NCBI RefSeq assembly: GCF_005281475.1
Contig: NZ_CP040106.1
Span: 3,872,501 to 3,936,500, forward strand
Source of the DNA: Echinicola rosea
Lineage (GTDB): Bacteria; Bacteroidota; Bacteroidia; Cytophagales; Cyclobacteriaceae
Direction: 5' to 3'
DNA: 64,000 bases
The notes beneath the pieces were generated by a model. That model was not told the origin of the DNA. It saw only the letters and a program-made list of their open reading frames with translations, and did not search any database. The position numbers and the translations under genes are program-made. Positions 26,683 to 34,879 of the stretch are shown here, piece after piece; the first letter of the stretch is position 1; each line of letters begins with the position of its first letter.

Positions 26683-27330
26683 TTAATTATTGGGAATTAA
26701 ATCAGCCATTAACGCTTCTTTTAACGCTTTGGCAGCAGCAGCAGGATCTTCGGCACCATATATGGCTGCACCAGCTACTGCTACGACAGCACCTGATTTT
26801 TTAACTCCTTCAATGCTGTTCTGGTTTACACCACCGGCGATGGAAACAGGAACACCAGCTCTTGAGGCTTCATCGATCAAGACTTGGATAGAATATCCAG
26901 GTTCCGCTTGTTCGTCAAGTCCAGCATGGAGTTCTACGAATTCTACGCCCAGTTTGATTACCTCTTGGGCACGTTTTACACGGTCTTTGACACCGATGGT
27001 GTCCACGACTACTGCTTTATTGAATTTTTTGGCAGCTTCTACTGCACCGGATATGGTGGCATCACCTGTGGCACCCAAGATGGTAATGTAATCGGCACCG
27101 GCCTGGAAGGCCATTTCGGCTTCAAGCGCCCCCGCATCAGCGGTTTTAAAATCAGCAAAGACTTTTTTGTCAGGGAAAGCTTCTTTCATAGCGGTGATGA
27201 CACTTAGCCCTTCACTCTTGATCAAGGGGGTTCCCAGTTCAATGATATCAATAAAAGGCGCTACTTTAGTGGCCAAGGCAATGGCATCTTCTGTCTTCAG
27301 CAAATCGATTGCTACTTGTAATTTGGTCAT
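26683..27330 (-). CDS. hxlA: 3-hexulose-6-phosphate synthase
   Basis: A 215-residue TIM-barrel enzyme of the orotidine-5'-phosphate decarboxylase superfamily. It carries the D-x-K-x-x-D motif (DFKTAD, residues 60-65), the N-terminal LQVAIDLL strand and the VELHAGLDEQA and SIAGGVNQNSI phosphate-binding segments of HPS. It condenses formaldehyde with ribulose-5-phosphate to hexulose-6-phosphate, or runs in reverse to make ribulose-5-phosphate. Followed by a strong terminator. Its partner isomerase gene lies 42 bp upstream in the same operon, which makes the assignment solid (KGPDC and KDPG relatives would not have this neighbour). Confidence 0.93.
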   Translation of the reverse strand: MTKLQVAIDLLKTEDAIALATKVAPFIDIIELGTPLIKSEGLSVITAMKEAFPDKKVFADFKTADAGALEAEMAFQAGADYITILGATGDATISGAVEAAKKFNKAVVVDTIGVKDRVKRAQEVIKLGVEFVELHAGLDEQAEPGYSIQVLIDEASRAGVPVSIAGGVNQNSIEGVKKSGAVVAVAGAAIYGAEDPAAAAKALKEALMADLIPNN

Positions 27331-27372
27331 AATTTTAAATTTTATAGGTTAACTTTTATTTCAAAACTTGCT

Positions 27373-27960
27373 TTATTCCATATTGGCATGCCTTTTCCAC
27401 AACTCTTCGGCTGCACTTCCTCCTTGCTTCCACATCAAATGAATGAGGCCATCAAAGAGAATAAGAAAGGATTGCTCAAATAAACTCCCGGCATATTGCG
27501 CAGATACCTTGGTATTGAATTCTTGCTTTCCTGCTGCAGGGATGATGGCAGTATGCTTGGCCAGCTGTGCCAATGGTGAGGTGGCGTTCGTAGTGAAAGC
27601 CAGGATCATTGCTTGGTTTTGATGGGCGGTTTCGGCCGCTCTTACGATCGAGCTGGTCGTGCCCGAGCCGGAGGCCGCGATCAGTAGGTCCCCGCAGCCA
27701 ATGGCAGGCGTATTGGTCTCACCAACGACATATACTTGGTATCCCAGGTGCATCAGGCGCATGGCTGCAGCCTTGATCATAAATCCCGTACGTCCTGCAC
27801 CAATGAGGAATATCCGATTGGCATTCTTTATCTCCTGAACCAATGCCCCAGGGTCTGCTAGGGAAATATTCTTAAAGAGTTGTTGATGTTCCTCCAGAAT
27901 CCTTTTAATGGAACTGTTTAGCGAAGTATCTTTAGTGACTATTTCTGCTTGATCCGTCAT
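27373..27960 (-). CDS. hxlB: 6-phospho-3-hexuloisomerase
   Basis: A 195-residue SIS-domain sugar isomerase with FLIGAGRTGFM, MRLMHLGYQVYVVGETNTPAIGCGDLL in outline and SGSGTTSSIV phosphate-binding loops, the pattern of PHI. It converts D-arabino-3-hexulose-6-phosphate to fructose-6-phosphate, the second step of the ribulose monophosphate route. It is the first gene of a two-gene operon and shares a 193-bp divergent control region with an AraC regulator. In a heterotroph this pair usually serves formaldehyde detoxification or pentose phosphate supply. Confidence 0.92.
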   Translation of the reverse strand: MTDQAEIVTKDTSLNSSIKRILEEHQQLFKNISLADPGALVQEIKNANRIFLIGAGRTGFMIKAAAMRLMHLGYQVYVVGETNTPAIGCGDLLIAASGSGTTSSIVRAAETAHQNQAMILAFTTNATSPLAQLAKHTAIIPAAGKQEFNTKVSAQYAGSLFEQSFLILFDGLIHLMWKQGGSAAEELWKRHANME

Positions 27961-27987
27961 AATCGTCTATTAATTGAAAGTACATTG

Positions 27988-27995
27988 CAAAATTA
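27988..27995 (-). promoter_or_regulatory. candidate -7 box of hxlBA
   Basis: Minus-strand TAATTTTG matches TAnnTTTG and lies 28 bp upstream of the hxlB ATG. No TTTG is found at the proper -33 distance, which would fit a promoter that needs the neighbouring AraC regulator. Confidence 0.4.
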
Positions 27996-28012
27996 GGGTG
28001 TGGATTTCGGTG

Positions 28013-28044
28013 AATGTGTACACGATTTGATAGATGTGTGGTAC
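28013..28044. promoter_or_regulatory. candidate AraC-type direct-repeat operator
   Basis: AATGTGTACACG (from 28013) and GATGTGTGGTAC (from 28033) are direct repeats of ATGTGT spaced 20 bp, about two helical turns, immediately upstream of the hxlBA -7 box. This is the layout of AraC-family half-sites. Inference from spacing only. Confidence 0.4.
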
Positions 28045-28082
28045 ATTTTGCTCATCCTTATAAAAAGACTGGTGGAATTCGC

Positions 28083-28090
28083 TATTTTTG
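28083..28090 (+). promoter_or_regulatory. candidate -7 box of the AraC regulator gene
   Basis: TATTTTTG matches TAnnTTTG, 63 bp upstream of the ATG at 28154. A TTTG at 28047 is too distant for a standard -33 element, so only the -7 box is supported. Confidence 0.35.
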
Positions 28091-28153
28091 TGGTACTATA
28101 TGGAAATGGCTGTAACAAGCTAGAATTTCTAACCCTGATAAGCAGTTTCAAGT

Positions 28154-28996
28154 ATGCTAAGTAATAAAGTACTCTATATTCGCAATTTGGATAATTGTCC
28201 ACCGGCCTATCTGGAGGATCCTGAAAGGAGGGAATTTTTTGAAATCGTCTGGCTGGAAAATGAAAATGCCCTTCACGAACCCCAGCATAATTTTCAGACC
28301 CTCCGTGGCGATTGGATTTATCTGATCCCCCCGTACAGGGTGCATCAGTTGAACAAGGCAGGGAAAAAAGGTTGGCTGATTTCCTTTAAGCGGGAGTTGT
28401 TGGAAGGCGACTTAAAAGAATTTTTGCTGGATGTCTTTCGAATGTTTAATATTCAAGGTGAATTTTCCTGTCTTCAGGTCAGTGAGGAGAGCTCCAAGGG
28501 CCTAAACACGGTTTTTGGCTTGTTGAGAGAGGAGTACCAAAAGTCTGCTTTGAACCTAATCATGGTTAAGGCGCTTTTGAAGGTGTTTCTGTTGCAGTTA
28601 ATCCAGCTAAAAGAGCAGCATTTTACCCTTCAGGACATCAATGAGAAACGGGTTTATGAGTTTATGCTTTTATTGGAGATGAATTATCTAGAGGAGCGTA
28701 CTGCGGAGTTTTATGCTGGGAAATTAGGAATCAGTGCCAAAAGACTCAATCAGATTTTAAAAGAAAAGTTGGATAAAACAGGTATGCAACTGATCCATGA
28801 CCGGTTGGTATTGGAGGCAAAACGGCAGATTATCCATAGCGAGAATACGATCAAGGAAATTGCCTTTAACCTTGGATTCAAGGACCGCTCTTATTTCAGC
28901 AGGTTTTTTAAGCAGCATGCTGGCCAGACACCACAAGCTTTTCAAGCCAATGTCGCTGCTCATGTCCAACACTTCGACAATACCCTAATCAACTGA
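28154..28996 (+). CDS. AraC-family transcriptional regulator next to hxlBA
   Basis: A 280-residue regulator with an N-terminal cupin-like sensing half (residues 1-110) and a C-terminal AraC double helix-turn-helix (about 175-275): YAGKLGISAKRLNQILKEK and IKEIAFNLGFKDRSYFSRFFK with the usual G-F-x-D-x-S-Y-F-x-R-F-F-K signature. It is divergent from hxlBA and is the natural candidate to control it, with a pair of direct repeats in between. The inducer may be formaldehyde or a sugar phosphate; that is inference. Confidence 0.88.
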   Translation: MLSNKVLYIRNLDNCPPAYLEDPERREFFEIVWLENENALHEPQHNFQTLRGDWIYLIPPYRVHQLNKAGKKGWLISFKRELLEGDLKEFLLDVFRMFNIQGEFSCLQVSEESSKGLNTVFGLLREEYQKSALNLIMVKALLKVFLLQLIQLKEQHFTLQDINEKRVYEFMLLLEMNYLEERTAEFYAGKLGISAKRLNQILKEKLDKTGMQLIHDRLVLEAKRQIIHSENTIKEIAFNLGFKDRSYFSRFFKQHAGQTPQAFQANVAAHVQHFDNTLIN

Positions 28997-29040
28997 CAGA
29001 AAAGACTAGGGTAGGAACAAAGCCCTAAATCAATTAAAAA

Positions 29041-29071
29041 GGAAGATCACCCAATGGTCAGGTGATCTTCC
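29041..29071. terminator. bidirectional intrinsic terminator
   Basis: GGAAGATCACC (29041-29051) and GGTGATCTTCC (29061-29071) form a perfect 11-bp stem with A-run before and TTTTT after, serving the AraC gene on the plus strand and the ammonium channel gene on the minus strand. Confidence 0.85.
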
Positions 29072-29120
29072 TTTTTATCATTCCATATCGCTCAAATCAT
29101 TTTTGTCGAGAACGCAAGTA

Positions 29121-30449
29121 TTATGCGGATTCTCCATGCTGTGAAATATCCAAGCCTACCTCTTCATATTCATCACGGACTCTTAAGGTCACAAACTTGT
29201 TCAGTACAAAAAATATGGCGTAAGAAACCACGAAGGAAAATACCGAAACACCTACCAGCACCACCATATGGGAACCAAAGATCGCCCATCCACCATGCAA
29301 TAAACTGGAACCTTCTGGACTGGCAAATATGGCCGTCAGGATCATCCCGACAATGCCGCCAACACCATGGCAGGCAAATACATCCAAAGTGTCGTCCATT
29401 TGCTTTAGGAATTTAGCCGATAAGGCCAAGTTTGACACAATCGCACCGATAAATCCAAAGAACATACTTTGGGGAACAGTGATGAAGCCGGCCGCAGGGG
29501 TGATGACGACCAGTCCTACTACCGCACCAATACAGGCACCCATAGCGGTAATCTTTCGTCCTTGCATCCTGTCAAAGAATACCCAAGTCATCATGGCAGT
29601 GGCAGAGCTGATTGTGGTCGTGGCAAAAGCTACAGCGGCAGTACCGTTGGCAGCAAGGGAAGAGCCTGCATTAAACCCAAACCAGCCAAACCAAAGCATA
29701 CCTGTTCCCAACATGATGTAGGTGATATTCGAAGGAGCATGGTGCTGATTTCGGCGCTTTCCGATGAACATTGCCCCGGCCAATGAGGCCAGACCAGCAC
29801 TGATGTGCACTACCGTACCTCCGGCAAAATCCAATACGCCAAAATAAGCTCCGATCAGGCCATTGGGATGCCATACCATGTGGCAGAGCGGGGCATAGAC
29901 CAAGACGCAAAAGATGCCGATAAAAAAAACATAGCCAATAAACCGCACGCGTTCGGCAAATGATCCAGTGATGATAGCTGGTGTAATGACGGCAAATTTC
30001 ATCTGAAAAAGCGCAAACAATATGAATGGAATACTGCTCGCTATGCTTATATGTGGTAGTTTGTTGACCTGATCAAAAAACATGTACTGAAATGGATTGC
30101 CTATCAAACCATAAAGCTCTCCATCTATCTCGATGCCAATGGGGTCTCCAAAGGCTAAACTAAAACCGACAACCGTCCAGACCATGGTCACTACCCCGAG
30201 TGAAATGAAGCTTTGGAGCATGGTGGAGATCAGGTTCTTTTTTCCGACCATTCCTCCATAAAACAGGGAGAGCCCCGGTGTCATCAGCAGGACCAGACAT
30301 GAGGCAGTCAGTAGCCAAGCGATGTCCGAAAAGACCAATTGCTCTTCTGTCCCGAAATTTCCAGCTGCAGGACTTTCAACCTGCCAAAATAAACCAGCTA
30401 TTGAAGCTGCAATAATTGTCCCGAAGGCAACTTTCCACTTTTTCTTCAT
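29121..30449 (-). CDS. amt: ammonium transporter
   Basis: A 442-residue polytopic protein with an N-terminal hydrophobic leader and eleven membrane segments. Family landmarks: FAERVRF, DFAGGTVVHISAG (pore His215), GFNAGSSLAANGTAA and FACHGVGGIVG (pore His361), i.e. the twin-histidine pore of Amt/Rh channels. It conducts ammonium into the cell under nitrogen limitation. No glnK/PII gene is adjacent, which is unusual since amt is commonly paired with it. The short charged C-terminus (VRDEYEEVGLDISQHGES) is the regulatory tail seen in Amt proteins. Confidence 0.95.
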   Translation of the reverse strand: MKKKWKVAFGTIIAASIAGLFWQVESPAAGNFGTEEQLVFSDIAWLLTASCLVLLMTPGLSLFYGGMVGKKNLISTMLQSFISLGVVTMVWTVVGFSLAFGDPIGIEIDGELYGLIGNPFQYMFFDQVNKLPHISIASSIPFILFALFQMKFAVITPAIITGSFAERVRFIGYVFFIGIFCVLVYAPLCHMVWHPNGLIGAYFGVLDFAGGTVVHISAGLASLAGAMFIGKRRNQHHAPSNITYIMLGTGMLWFGWFGFNAGSSLAANGTAAVAFATTTISSATAMMTWVFFDRMQGRKITAMGACIGAVVGLVVITPAAGFITVPQSMFFGFIGAIVSNLALSAKFLKQMDDTLDVFACHGVGGIVGMILTAIFASPEGSSLLHGGWAIFGSHMVVLVGVSVFSFVVSYAIFFVLNKFVTLRVRDEYEEVGLDISQHGESA

Positions 30450-30471
30450 TGTAATTTTTAAAATTTGGCTA

Positions 30472-30479
30472 CAAAACTA
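30472..30479 (-). promoter_or_regulatory. candidate promoter of amt
   Basis: Minus-strand TAGTTTTG lies 22 bp upstream of the amt ATG, with TCTG (one mismatch to TTTG) 19 nt further upstream. The remainder of 30450-30827 shows no gene or strong structure. Confidence 0.4.
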
Positions 30480-30827
30480 AGTCAATTTTCTGAATTTTCA
30501 GAATTTTAATCAAAACTTAGCTTGGTTCTAAATAATGTTACGTTTTCATGATTTTCACATAAATTTTCTATGATTAGGATGACAATTAATGGAGTTTTTC
30601 CCATTATTCTTCAACAGAAGGATTGGAGGCCACTTACACATGTTAAATCCAGATTTTAAGACATCGAAAAAGTAACACAACACAACTAGCTTGGTTGATA
30701 ACCAATTTCTACTGTGCAATATGTGTCTATGGGGTTAATTATATAATCTATGACTTTTATTACGTAAAGAATAAATAAAATAGGTATAGTTGCTATTATA
30801 GTATTTTTAAGTTCCTACATTTATTAT

Positions 30828-31907
30828 ATGCAGAAAATACAGATTCCCACATTTATACGTGTCCTTTTCGTATTGCTTCTAATCATAACCATCGTTTTTA
30901 TCCTGATTTTAGGAAAAAAACTACTGGTTCCATTGATGTTGGCGGGCTTGCTTTCCATGCTTTTGACACCTATGTGTGAGAAGCTTGAAAAATGGAAAGT
31001 TCCGGAAACCTTGAGTGCGTTTTTGTCGCTTTTGAGTGGAATTGTTATCGTAGGGGCGATCATAATGCTGGTGATCATCCAGATCAAGGGGGTGAGCCAG
31101 GACCTTGGCAATGTAGGAGAGCGCGTGGATGAGTTTTTTTCAAACATAGATCATTTCTTCTCTACCAATTTGGGAATGCATATAGGACTCGAAAATGGCA
31201 TCAACAAAGAGCAAATCGTAAATGTTCTTCAATCCGGCAACCAATCTATGCCCCAGTTTTTGTTAAGTGCCATTGGTTCACTTACCGGGCTGGTGCTGAC
31301 CCCTGTTTTTATATTTTTCATGTTAATTTACCGTCGTCACCTAGCGAATTTTCTGGTTCAACTGTTTGCGAGCAGAAATCAACGGGAGGTGAAGCGTGAA
31401 GTGCTCCATATCCGAAAAATGGTACAAGGCTATATCATCGGCTTGCTTAAGGTCATGGCCATCTTAGCTGTTTTAAATACAGGTGCTCTTTACGTTTTGG
31501 GTATTAAACATGCTTTATTCTTTGGCTTATTTGCAGCGATTTTAAATATCATTCCTTATTTGGGACCTTTTCTAGGGGCGATTTTACCTTTTTCTTATGC
31601 CATGCTTACGTCAGAGTCATCTTTTTCACCCTTTATTATTATTATCCTTTTCACGATCATTCAACTGGTCGAAAGCAATTTCCTCACCCCTAAAATTGTG
31701 GGGTCCAACGTTAACTTAAACGCTTTCATTACCTTATTGGGATTGTTGTTGGGTGGAGCCATTTGGGGCATTGCAGGGATGATTTTGATTATCCCTAGTT
31801 TGGCTATTCTTAGAAGAATTTTTGAATTGAGTGACAGTACCCGGTCGTTTGCTTTTCTTTTAGCAGAGGAAAAGAATAACATCTTCACCAAAAAAAAGCT
31901 TAGGTAA
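30828..31907 (+). CDS. AI-2E family transporter (PerM-like)
   Basis: A 359-residue membrane protein with about eight transmembrane helices: two at the N-terminus (VLFVLLLIITIVFILILGKKL), a soluble helical insert (about residues 90-145), and a block of helices with the family segments LTPVFIFFMLIYRRH, GIKHALFFGLFAAILNIIPYLGPFLG and ESNFLTPKIVGSNVNLN. The family contains TqsA (autoinducer-2 export), PerM-like proteins and Na/H antiporters, so the substrate is not defined. Monocistronic, ending at a strong bidirectional terminator. Confidence 0.88.
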   Translation: MQKIQIPTFIRVLFVLLLIITIVFILILGKKLLVPLMLAGLLSMLLTPMCEKLEKWKVPETLSAFLSLLSGIVIVGAIIMLVIIQIKGVSQDLGNVGERVDEFFSNIDHFFSTNLGMHIGLENGINKEQIVNVLQSGNQSMPQFLLSAIGSLTGLVLTPVFIFFMLIYRRHLANFLVQLFASRNQREVKREVLHIRKMVQGYIIGLLKVMAILAVLNTGALYVLGIKHALFFGLFAAILNIIPYLGPFLGAILPFSYAMLTSESSFSPFIIIILFTIIQLVESNFLTPKIVGSNVNLNAFITLLGLLLGGAIWGIAGMILIIPSLAILRRIFELSDSTRSFAFLLAEEKNNIFTKKKLR

Positions 31908-31989
31908 AAAAACAGGTTGAAAAAATGTTCATAATTAATTTGAAACCAATCGTTTAACAACGGTTAATTTGATTGAATGTTAGTTAAAA

Positions 31990-32022
31990 AAGTGCCGCAT
32001 CCATAAGTTGGATGCGGCACTT
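31990..32022. terminator. bidirectional intrinsic terminator
   Basis: AAGTGCCGCATCCA (31990-32003) pairs with TGGATGCGGCACTT (32009-32022), a perfect 14-bp stem with a 5-nt loop, with an A-run before and a T-run after. It stops the AI-2E gene and the converging DJ-1/PfpI gene. Confidence 0.88.
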
Positions 32023-32041
32023 TTATTGGTGTACATTACTA

Positions 32042-32602
32042 TTATAAGGTTTGGTTGGCATGCCTGCCTTCATAAACTTCTTCCACTAGCTTACGATTAA
32101 AAGCAGGCAAATCATTAGGACTTCTGGAGGTAACCAGTCCCTGATCTACGACCACTTCTTCATCAAACCATTTGGCACCAGCATTTTCCAAATCTTTTTT
32201 GATGGAATGAAAGGATGTCAGTTTCCTTCCACCTACCACGTCCGCATCAATCAGGATTTGCGGTCCGTGACAAATGGCAGCAACAGGTTTGTGGTTCCTG
32301 AAAAAGGATCTCACGAAAGCAACTGCCTTTTCGTTTCGACGGAGTTTGTCGGGATTGATCACACCGCCTGGCAAAACCAAGCCATCATAATCGTCCTCAT
32401 AGACAGCATCCAATGTGTGGTCTACTCCAATATCCAAACTCCAGTTACCGTCTTTCCAGCCCCTGATCCTTCCTTCTTCCAAGGAAATGATATGTACGGT
32501 CGCGCCACTTTCTTCCAACGCATTTTTCGGACTGGTAAGTTCGGACTCTTCAAAGCCGTCTGTGGATAGTATGGCTACTTTTCTGTTTTTTAAATCTTTC
32601 AT
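32042..32602 (-). CDS. DJ-1/PfpI family protein (type 1 glutamine amidotransferase fold)
   Basis: A 186-residue cytosolic protein with the PfpI signature: Glu19 in DGFEESEL, GLVLPGG, and the nucleophile elbow AICHGPQIL with Cys111-His112. The family contains intracellular proteases, deglycases and general-stress proteins (YhbO, YfkM); the long insert GWKDGNWSLDIGVD around residue 50 is typical of YfkM-like members. Probably a stress or carbonyl-repair enzyme. Monocistronic, converging on the AI-2E gene. Confidence 0.9.
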   Translation of the reverse strand: MKDLKNRKVAILSTDGFEESELTSPKNALEESGATVHIISLEEGRIRGWKDGNWSLDIGVDHTLDAVYEDDYDGLVLPGGVINPDKLRRNEKAVAFVRSFFRNHKPVAAICHGPQILIDADVVGGRKLTSFHSIKKDLENAGAKWFDEEVVVDQGLVTSRSPNDLPAFNRKLVEEVYEGRHANQTL

Positions 32603-32854
32603 GGTTACTGTGGTTTTTGATTATAAATTTTATTTTTAAATCTAGACTAAAACCTACAATGACCATTCCATAAATACCTTAATTTATTATGTTTTAAAAT
32701 TTTTAACATATTTTATAGCTATAAAATATTTGTTACGTTATAATTAATGCGTACAGGTGAAATAAAATGGTTAAAATTCCTTTTTACCAAGTTTGGTTAT
32801 ATTGGAGTTTTCATCATGAAGCGGTATGTTTACAATCAATAATCGATCAGTTAA

Positions 32855-33295
32855 ATGAAAATTACACCAATTGCAGCAGTAGCTATTCTTATATGCTTAA
32901 TAGGGCTATATGGATTTCAAACCACGGAACCTTGGACAGCCGAGCAAATGGTTTCTCCTTATGATTTGAACAAGAAGATGAAATCTGATAGTGTGAATGT
33001 CCCCATTTTACTCAGCGTAGGGCCAGAAGCAGTAATAAAGGGTTCGGTGGATATTGGACCGGGACAGGATGAGACGCATATCGATAAACTCATATCGCAG
33101 GTGGAAAAGCTTGACAAAGACGAGGAAATCATCATTTACTGTGGTTGCTGTCCTTTACAAAAATGCCCAAACGTGAGACCAGCATTCAAAGCACTTAACG
33201 ACCTGGATTTTACAAATCACAAATTGCTCGCCATACTTAATAACATCAAAACTGACTGGATAGACAAGGGGTACCCGGTTAATAATATGGAATAA
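32855..33295 (+). CDS. exported rhodanese-like protein with CGCCP active loop
   Basis: A 146-residue protein with an N-terminal signal or anchor (ITPIAAVAILICLIGLYGF) and a shortened rhodanese-like fold. The active-site loop reads YCGCCPLQKCPNVRPA, with Cys96 at the rhodanese nucleophile position and three more Cys at 98, 99 and 104. The extra Cys could bind a metal or cycle as disulfides. Standard rhodaneses have one Cys in this loop, so the function may differ from sulfur transfer. Stands alone; no operon context. Confidence 0.7.
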   Translation: MKITPIAAVAILICLIGLYGFQTTEPWTAEQMVSPYDLNKKMKSDSVNVPILLSVGPEAVIKGSVDIGPGQDETHIDKLISQVEKLDKDEEIIIYCGCCPLQKCPNVRPAFKALNDLDFTNHKLLAILNNIKTDWIDKGYPVNNME

Positions 33296-33413
33296 ATGTA
33301 ATTTAACAACAGTCCTTTATACTGCTGGTAATAAGGTTTTTAACAACATTTAATAAAGTTAAACTTAAGTCAGAAACGTTTCCTAGTGGATCTTTGCAAA
33401 GGCGTTATATTAA

Positions 33414-34298
33414 TTAACTGGCCATATTATGGTTATGGGTGTGGGCTTTCAAATATTCAGAAGGAGTATAACCGGTAATCAGCTTAAACTGTCTGTTGAA
33501 GTAGGAAATATTGTAATACCCACTATCAAAGGCCACCTCCTTCACACTATATCCTTCCTCGATGAGTTGTTTGCAAGCATTTCCGATTCGAACTTCGTTC
33601 AAAAATTGTGAGAAGGTCTTGCGAGTATGTTGCTTAAAATAGCGACAGAAGGCATTGACGCTGAGATTGGCCACATTTGCGACATCGGCAAGGGATATAT
33701 CCTTGGCAAAATTCTCCATAATGAAGTGAATGATAGCATTTACCTTTTTGGTATCATGTGGACGTGTACTCGCTTCGAAATTTATATGACTGAGAGCAGT
33801 GATTTCATTGCTTTTGGAAATTTTGTCCAAGTGTTTCAGCAAATAAACTATCCGCTCCATTCCATCCTTACGGGCGATTTTTTGGGCTGCTTTAAATAGT
33901 CTTTTTTTAGCTTTTCCGTAAATCATCAGTCCCTTTTTGCTGTAGTAAAGGAGCTTTTTGATTGCATGGAATTCCGGTAGGTCCAAAATCTTTTCCCCCA
34001 TGGTTTCCAAGGAAAATAAAATGGAAATGTTTTTTGACCGTAAACAGGACCCCTCACTGTAATAATCCTTGTCACTTCTGAAAAAGTGGGGCAGGTTTGA
34101 ACCTAAAATGAATATGTCACCCGCATTAAAATTACCTATTGCATCTCCAATAAAGTAGGTGCCTTTCCCTTCCAAAATCACCATAATTTGTGTTTCCACG
34201 TGGTAATGGAGATTATCATAAAAATAGGGATAATCTTCCTGGAGAATCCTAACAGCTTCCTCTTCTGTTTTTGCAATTTTGAATAACAAAGGTTTCAT
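33414..34298 (-). CDS. AraC-family transcriptional regulator with N-terminal cupin
   Basis: A 294-residue regulator: an N-terminal cupin domain (HYHVETQIMVILEGKGTYFIGD region, NFNAGDIFILGSNLPHFF) that would bind a small ligand, and a C-terminal AraC HTH (about 195-290) with ISLADVANVANLSVNAFCRYFKQHT and VKEVAFDSGYYNISYFNRQFK. It is divergent from the SusC/SusD/S9-peptidase genes across a 581-bp gap, and is the likely regulator of that locus. No sigma/FecR pair is present for this second Sus system, which agrees with AraC-type control. Confidence 0.88.
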   Translation of the reverse strand: MKPLLFKIAKTEEEAVRILQEDYPYFYDNLHYHVETQIMVILEGKGTYFIGDAIGNFNAGDIFILGSNLPHFFRSDKDYYSEGSCLRSKNISILFSLETMGEKILDLPEFHAIKKLLYYSKKGLMIYGKAKKRLFKAAQKIARKDGMERIVYLLKHLDKISKSNEITALSHINFEASTRPHDTKKVNAIIHFIMENFAKDISLADVANVANLSVNAFCRYFKQHTRKTFSQFLNEVRIGNACKQLIEEGYSVKEVAFDSGYYNISYFNRQFKLITGYTPSEYLKAHTHNHNMAS

Positions 34299-34811
34299 AT
34301 CGTTAGTGTTTTTTTGTGGTCAATGAATGGCGTTTAACCAATGCTTTTGGGTGATCATTGATGGTATTAAGTGCTTTACAATTAAAATGATTTTTTATTA
34401 ATGTAATTTTTACATTTAATAACTTAACCTATATTAATCAGAATTCTCCAAAAATTCACCCCACTTGTTAATAGAGTATAAGAAATGAATAAATATGTAC
34501 GAGTGATTTTTGTAATTCAGAATAATATTTTTCAGAAATTCATTTTAACCCTTTTGAATGGTGATCTTTATCCATATGCCAAAATTGGTTTGTCATTTTT
34601 TTTATGGATAGTACATTATTAATTAAACGACTAAGGTCAAATCCTACTGACAACGGTATTTGATGGGTGAGATTGGTCGAAAAATTATGCAAAAGCTTCC
34701 AGAACCCTGATCATATATGGCAAAACTCCCATTTCTGATAATCCTGTATAAGTATTGGGTATTATGGTGAAATGAAAGGATAAACGGATGCCCTAATTTT
34801 AAGCATAACTT

Positions 34812-34838
34812 AAAAATAGCTGAAAACCAGCTATTTAA
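34812..34838. promoter_or_regulatory. hairpin in the susC leader
   Basis: AAATAGCTG (34814-34822) and CAGCTATTT (34828-34836) form a 9-bp stem 44 bp upstream of the SusC ATG; the T-run behind it is short (TTTAAGATTT). It may be an attenuator or mRNA stability element. The rest of 34299-34879 is AT-rich, with no gene that I can support. Confidence 0.4.
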
Positions 34839-34879
34839 GATTTACTTTTTATGCTAATATTTACCTTAACCCAATATAT

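Noticed and set aside
30450..30827. Riboswitch or glnK upstream of amt
   Set aside because: The gap is AT-rich, shows no conserved aptamer-like structure and no small ORF resembling PII.
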